Of a DNA stretch of 64,000 nt, positions 62,351 through 64,000 are shown one piece after another. Position 1 is the stretch's first letter, and each line of letters starts with the position of its first letter. A program made the position numbers and the translations under genes. Origin of the DNA: Aestuariibaculum sediminum (GTDB lineage Bacteria > Bacteroidota > Bacteroidia > Flavobacteriales > Flavobacteriaceae); contig NZ_JACVXB010000001.1 in assembly GCF_014596945.1 (NCBI RefSeq), positions 556,314 to 620,313 on the forward strand. Reading direction: 5' to 3'. Under the pieces are notes generated by a model. The model searched no databases. It was given only the letters and a program-made list of their open reading frames with translations, and was not told the DNA's origin.

Positions 62351-64000
62351 ATGTGTGGAATTGTAGGTTATATAGGTAAAAGAGACGCCTATCCCATTAT
62401 AATTGAAGGTCTAAAACGTCTAGAATACCGCGGTTATGATAGTGCTGGTATAGCACTTTACGACGGTGAAAATCTTAATATATCTAAAACCAAAGGAAAA
62501 GTTTCCGATTTAGAATCCCATTGTAGCAAAGACAACAATAAAAGTGGACAAATAGGTATCGGACATACGCGTTGGGCGACGCATGGTGTACCGAACGATG
62601 TAAATTCACATCCTCATATTTCTAACTCAGGTAACCTTGCCATCATTCATAATGGTATTATTGAAAATTATGAAGCCTTAAAAAAAGCATTAATTGCAAG
62701 AGGCTACACATTTCAATCTGATACAGATACGGAAGTACTTATCAATTTAATTGAAGATATTCAAATTCAGGAACAAGTTAAACTAGGCAAAGCCGTACAA
62801 ATAGCCCTTAATCAAGTTATTGGTGCTTATGCGATTGCTGTTTTCGACAAAAATAATCCCGATGAATTGATTATTGCTCGTTTAGGAAGTCCACTAACTA
62901 TTGGGGTTGGTGAGAATGAATTTTTTATTGCCAGTGATGCTTCGCCATTTTTAGAATATACAAAAAATGCCATTTACCTGGAAGATGAAGAAATGGCAAT
63001 CGTGAGACTTCATAAAGACATTAAGGTTAGAAAAATTAAAGACGATTCTCTTGTAGATCCTTACATTCAAGAATTAAAATTAAATCTTGAACAAATTGAA
63101 AAAGGTGGCTACGATCACTTTATGCTGAAAGAAATTCACGAGCAACCTAAAGCGATTAACGATACTTATCGTGGTCGACTTTTACGACAAGAAGCCATTA
63201 TTAAAATGGCAGGCGTTGAAGATAACATGAAAAAATTTCTGAATGCCAATCGTATCATAATTGTTGCATGTGGCACATCATGGCATGCTGGACTTGTAGC
63301 CGAGTACATTTTTGAAGATTTAGCCCGAATTCCTGTTGAAGTCGAATACGCCTCTGAATTCCGATATAGAAACCCGATAATTACTGAAAAGGATATTGTT
63401 ATTGCTATTTCGCAATCGGGTGAAACTGCGGACACTCTGGCCGCAATAAAATTAGCTAAGTCTAAAGGTACTTTTGTTTTTGGTGTTTGTAATGTGGTTG
63501 GTTCATCTATTGCACGCGAAACCCATGCAGGGGCATATACCCATGCTGGACCAGAAATTGGAGTAGCATCAACAAAGGCTTTTACCACACAAATTACGGT
63601 ATTAACACTTATTGCTTTGCGATTATCAAGAGCTAAAGGCACAATAAGTAGCTCGGAATTCCGTCAGCATCTTTTAGAATTAGAAATGATTCCTGACAAA
63701 ATTATAAGTGCTCTAAAATCGGACACGCATATAAAGGAAATATCAGATTTATATAAAGACTCTCGCAATTGTTTGTATTTAGGACGCGGGTATAATTTTC
63801 CCGTAGCTTTAGAAGGCGCACTAAAACTTAAAGAAATATCCTATATTCATGCCGAAGGGTATCCTGCAGCCGAAATGAAACACGGTCCTATAGCCCTAAT
63901 TGATGAAAACATGCCTATTGTTGTTATCGCAACCAAAAAAGGTCACTACGAAAAAGTAGTTAGCAATATTCAGGAAATTAAATCAAGAAAAGGTAAAATT
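62351..64000 (+). CDS. glmS: Glutamine-fructose-6-phosphate aminotransferase (partial, runs off the right edge)
   Basis: Makes glucosamine 6-phosphate from fructose 6-phosphate and glutamine, the entry step to UDP-GlcNAc for peptidoglycan. 550 codons are visible and stay open to the last base; the family is about 610 residues, so the C-terminus lies outside. After ATG comes CGIVGYIGKRDAYPIIIEGL with catalytic C2; RLEYRGYDSAGIA and GHTRWATHGVPND complete the glutaminase domain. The SIS isomerase domains have ISQSGETADTLAAIKLAK, GVASTKAFTTQ and HAEGYPAAEMKHGPIALID. Confidence 0.96.
   Translation, partial: MCGIVGYIGKRDAYPIIIEGLKRLEYRGYDSAGIALYDGENLNISKTKGKVSDLESHCSKDNNKSGQIGIGHTRWATHGVPNDVNSHPHISNSGNLAIIHNGIIENYEALKKALIARGYTFQSDTDTEVLINLIEDIQIQEQVKLGKAVQIALNQVIGAYAIAVFDKNNPDELIIARLGSPLTIGVGENEFFIASDASPFLEYTKNAIYLEDEEMAIVRLHKDIKVRKIKDDSLVDPYIQELKLNLEQIEKGGYDHFMLKEIHEQPKAINDTYRGRLLRQEAIIKMAGVEDNMKKFLNANRIIIVACGTSWHAGLVAEYIFEDLARIPVEVEYASEFRYRNPIITEKDIVIAISQSGETADTLAAIKLAKSKGTFVFGVCNVVGSSIARETHAGAYTHAGPEIGVASTKAFTTQITVLTLIALRLSRAKGTISSSEFRQHLLELEMIPDKIISALKSDTHIKEISDLYKDSRNCLYLGRGYNFPVALEGALKLKEISYIHAEGYPAAEMKHGPIALIDENMPIVVIATKKGHYEKVVSNIQEIKSRKGKI

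Noticed and set aside
63166-63642. Long minus-strand open frame (158 codons) opposite glmS
   Set aside because: It lies wholly inside the highly conserved glmS SIS domains on the other strand and its translation resembles no protein; it is a shadow of codon use.
1-64000. tRNA, rRNA, CRISPR arrays and phage genes
   Set aside because: No tRNA cloverleaf T-loop signature, rRNA segment, regularly spaced repeat or phage structural gene was seen on reading both strands by eye; a tool such as tRNAscan-SE would be needed to exclude weak cases.

Overview
The window comes from a member of the Bacteroidota, almost certainly Flavobacteriaceae. The DNA is AT-rich and starts are not preceded by Shine-Dalgarno sequences. 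Several intergenic regions carry the TAnnTTTG -7 promoter element typical of this phylum. Family markers include a Bacteroidota-type SdhC N-terminus, DUF2480, DUF3078, DUF4270 and DUF5689 proteins, a TonB receptor with a CarbopepD-like extension, and a very long IleS. Most genes are chromosomal housekeeping genes in a recognisable flavobacterial order. I found no rRNA, tRNA, CRISPR array, transposase or phage gene.

Layout, left to right. Positions 1-6200 hold the start of sdhC (cut by the window edge), a Xaa-Pro aminopeptidase, aspartate kinase with a divergent ACT-domain protein, an alpha/beta hydrolase, a small zinc-ribbon-like protein and thiL. Positions 6421-16609 are a SUF iron-sulfur cluster (IscA-type carrier, sufB, a small lipoprotein, sufC, sufD, sufS, sufE, a SufT/MIP18-like protein), continuing co-directionally into an ABC exporter, DUF2480 and DUF3078 genes. 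Positions 16713-21358 look more accessory: an NTF2-like membrane protein overlapping a multi-pass membrane protein, a propeller-type glycosidase lipoprotein and an S41 peptidase.

Positions 21433-24929 carry PBP1A and HflX. Positions 25008-31885 form a possible nutrient-acquisition island: a TonB receptor and a DUF5689 surface lipoprotein flanked by two paralogous endonuclease/exonuclease/phosphatase enzymes. Positions 31958-39853 contain a cytochrome-b-like membrane protein, a DUF3108-tryptophan dioxygenase-M23 peptidase-pgi operon, and the two tyrosine-degrading dioxygenases hppD and hmgA. A patatin/beta-barrel protein and uvrC follow.

Positions 44297-47947 are a tight operon joining a RimB-like retropepsin-fold protein, RimK, an M14 aspartoacylase-like hydrolase, 5-formyl-THF cyclo-ligase and an unrecognised protein with a HEPN-like Rx4H motif. 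Positions 48020-59336 are minus-strand genes: an OmpA-like protein, lspA, a zinc-finger-less DksA/TraR protein, ileS, radA, an esterase-fold protein without its serine nucleophile, a flippase-like membrane protein, panD and panC. The right end holds a truncated glycogen-synthase-like protein preceded by a possible small ORF, a DUF4270 lipoprotein and glmS, which runs off the edge.

The most interesting places are the RimB/RimK/M14 operon as a possible amino-acid-tail writer/eraser module, the HEPN-like gene behind it, the TonB/DUF5689/EEP island, the serine-less esterase, and the long sufD-sufS gap with a terminator-like hairpin and an apparent interspersed repeat. None is proven by sequence alone.
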